A DNA stretch of 64,000 bases from positions 1,302,001-1,366,000 of the forward strand of contig OZ243040.1 of assembly GCA_965211995.1 (NCBI GenBank). Direction: 5' to 3'. Source of the DNA: CAYFZO01 sp965211995 (GTDB taxonomy: Bacteria; Pseudomonadota; Gammaproteobacteria; Poriferisulfidales; Oxydemutatoraceae). The notes under the pieces were generated by a model. It did no database searches. It was not told where the DNA came from and saw only the letters and a list, made by a program, of their open reading frames with translations. Position numbers and translations under genes: made by a program. Positions 63,174-64,000 of this stretch are shown here, piece after piece. Within the stretch, counting starts at the first letter, position 1. Each line of letters starts with the position of its first letter.

Positions 63174-64000
63174 TTATGACGAACAAAATTCAGACACCAG
63201 GTCACCCATCTCACCGGTCGTCGCCAGGCGCGCGGACGAATCGAGGTCGGCGGTGCGCGCTGCGGCGAGCGCTTTGCGCACCGCGCGCTCGACGCGCTCG
63301 GCGGCGGCGTCTTCACCCAGCGAATGACGCAGCAGCATCGCGAGCGACAAGATCGCCGCGAGCGGGTTCGCCTTGCCGGTGCCGGCGAGGTCCGGCGCCG
63401 AGCCGTGCACCGGCTCGTACAAGCCCTTGCCGTCCGCGTTCAAAGACGCCGACGGCAAAATCCCAATCGAGCCGGTCAGCATCGCCGCGAGATCCGACAA
63501 AACGTCGCCGAACAGGTTGGCAGTCAGGATCACGTCAAACTGAGTCGGCGCAAGCACCAACTGCATCGCCGCGTTGTCCACGTACAAGTGCGTTAACTCG
63601 ACGTCGGCGTAGTCACCGGCCACCGCCGCGACCGTCTCGCGCCACAGTTTCGACACCTCCAGCACGTTGGCCTTGTCCACCGAGCACACGCGACCGTTGC
63701 GCCGCCGCGCGGCGGCGAACGCAACGTGCGCGACGCGCGCGATCTCGTCCTCGGCGTACACCATTGTGTTGAAGCCCTCGCGCAAGCCGCGCTCGTCGCG
63801 GCGCTCGCCGCGCGGTTCGCCAAAGTAGATGCCGCCGATCAACTCGCGCACGATCAGCACGTCGAGACCGGCGATCACTTCGGGCTTCAAGGTCGAGGCC
63901 GCGGCGAGTTCGGGGAACAACCGCGCCGGGCGCAAGTTCGCAAACAGGCCGAGCGCTTTGCGGATCGCGAGCAGACCGGCTTCGGGGCGCAAGGCCCAGT
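63174..64000 (-). CDS. leuB: 3-isopropylmalate dehydrogenase, 5' end cut off
   Basis: The last 275 or so codons; the start lies beyond the window. LRPEAGLLAIRKALGLFANLRPA, VRELIGGIYFGEPRG, DKANVLEVSKLWRE, LTANLFGDVLSDLAAML and EPVHGSAPDLAGTGKANP are the leucine-pathway signatures rather than isocitrate dehydrogenase. It precedes asd, as is usual. Confidence 0.95.
   Translation of the reverse strand, partial: WALRPEAGLLAIRKALGLFANLRPARLFPELAAASTLKPEVIAGLDVLIVRELIGGIYFGEPRGERRDERGLREGFNTMVYAEDEIARVAHVAFAAARRRNGRVCSVDKANVLEVSKLWRETVAAVAGDYADVELTHLYVDNAAMQLVLAPTQFDVILTANLFGDVLSDLAAMLTGSIGILPSASLNADGKGLYEPVHGSAPDLAGTGKANPLAAILSLAMLLRHSLGEDAAAERVERAVRKALAAARTADLDSSARLATTGEMGDLVSEFCSS

Overview
GC-rich chromosomal segment of a gammaproteobacterium. 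The evidence is gene order. The window carries rubredoxin/thiD/thiE, folP and lepA-mucD next to nadB, pntAB, orn/rsgA, dnaX-recR, hrcA-grpE-dnaK-dnaJ-dapB, nadK-recN, fur divergent from bamE with rnfH/ratA/smpB, ppi-lpxH, and leuB-asd-truA-trpF-trpB-trpA-accD-folC-dedD-cvpA-purF. These neighbourhoods are typical of Pseudomonas-like and Chromatiales-like gammaproteobacteria. I cannot name the order or genus. Several genes expected inside these conserved blocks are absent here: algU-mucAB between mucD and nadB, lepB after lepA, ybaB between dnaX and recR, and fimV between asd and truA.

Layout: 1-194 is the 3' end of a HAD-IB hydrolase. 264-7704 is an AT-richer type I restriction-modification island (hsdM, HEPN protein, MNT nucleotidyltransferase, hsdS, AlbA_2 ATP-binding protein, hsdR), bounded on the left by a 48-bp relic of the adoK-like sugar kinase that lies on its right. 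7.8-16.6 kb holds sugar kinase, rubredoxin, thiamine genes, folP, an exported beta-lactamase-fold protein, lepA and a DegP-type protease. 16.7-17.9 kb is a decayed SGNH hydrolase. 18-27 kb holds nadB, a sulfotransferase behind a 70-C homopolymer, transhydrogenase, orn, a cytochrome c and rsgA. 27-43 kb holds recombination, replication and heat-shock genes with repeat-filled spacers. 43-48.3 kb holds ratA, a sodium symporter, smpB and a Pro-Arg/His-Lys tRNA cluster split by a small insertion. 48.4-64 kb holds ppiA, lpxH, glycerate kinase, the purF-trp-leuB biosynthetic block and an AT-rich Fic gene.

The most distinctive property is the repeated occurrence of short tandem duplications across gene boundaries. 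At trpB/trpA and nadK/recN the duplication leaves both parent genes whole and creates an extra in-frame ORF made of the start of the downstream gene joined to the end of the upstream gene. At trp even the four-base stop/start overlaps are kept. The recR 3' end is expanded into a 119-bp minisatellite, and similar events are seen at folP/MBL, at the cytochrome gene start and in several spacers. Other gaps hold decaying genes (SGNH hydrolase, DNA methyltransferase, two small proteins), some broken at runs of C or G. Whether those homopolymer events are biological or sequence errors cannot be decided from this sequence alone.
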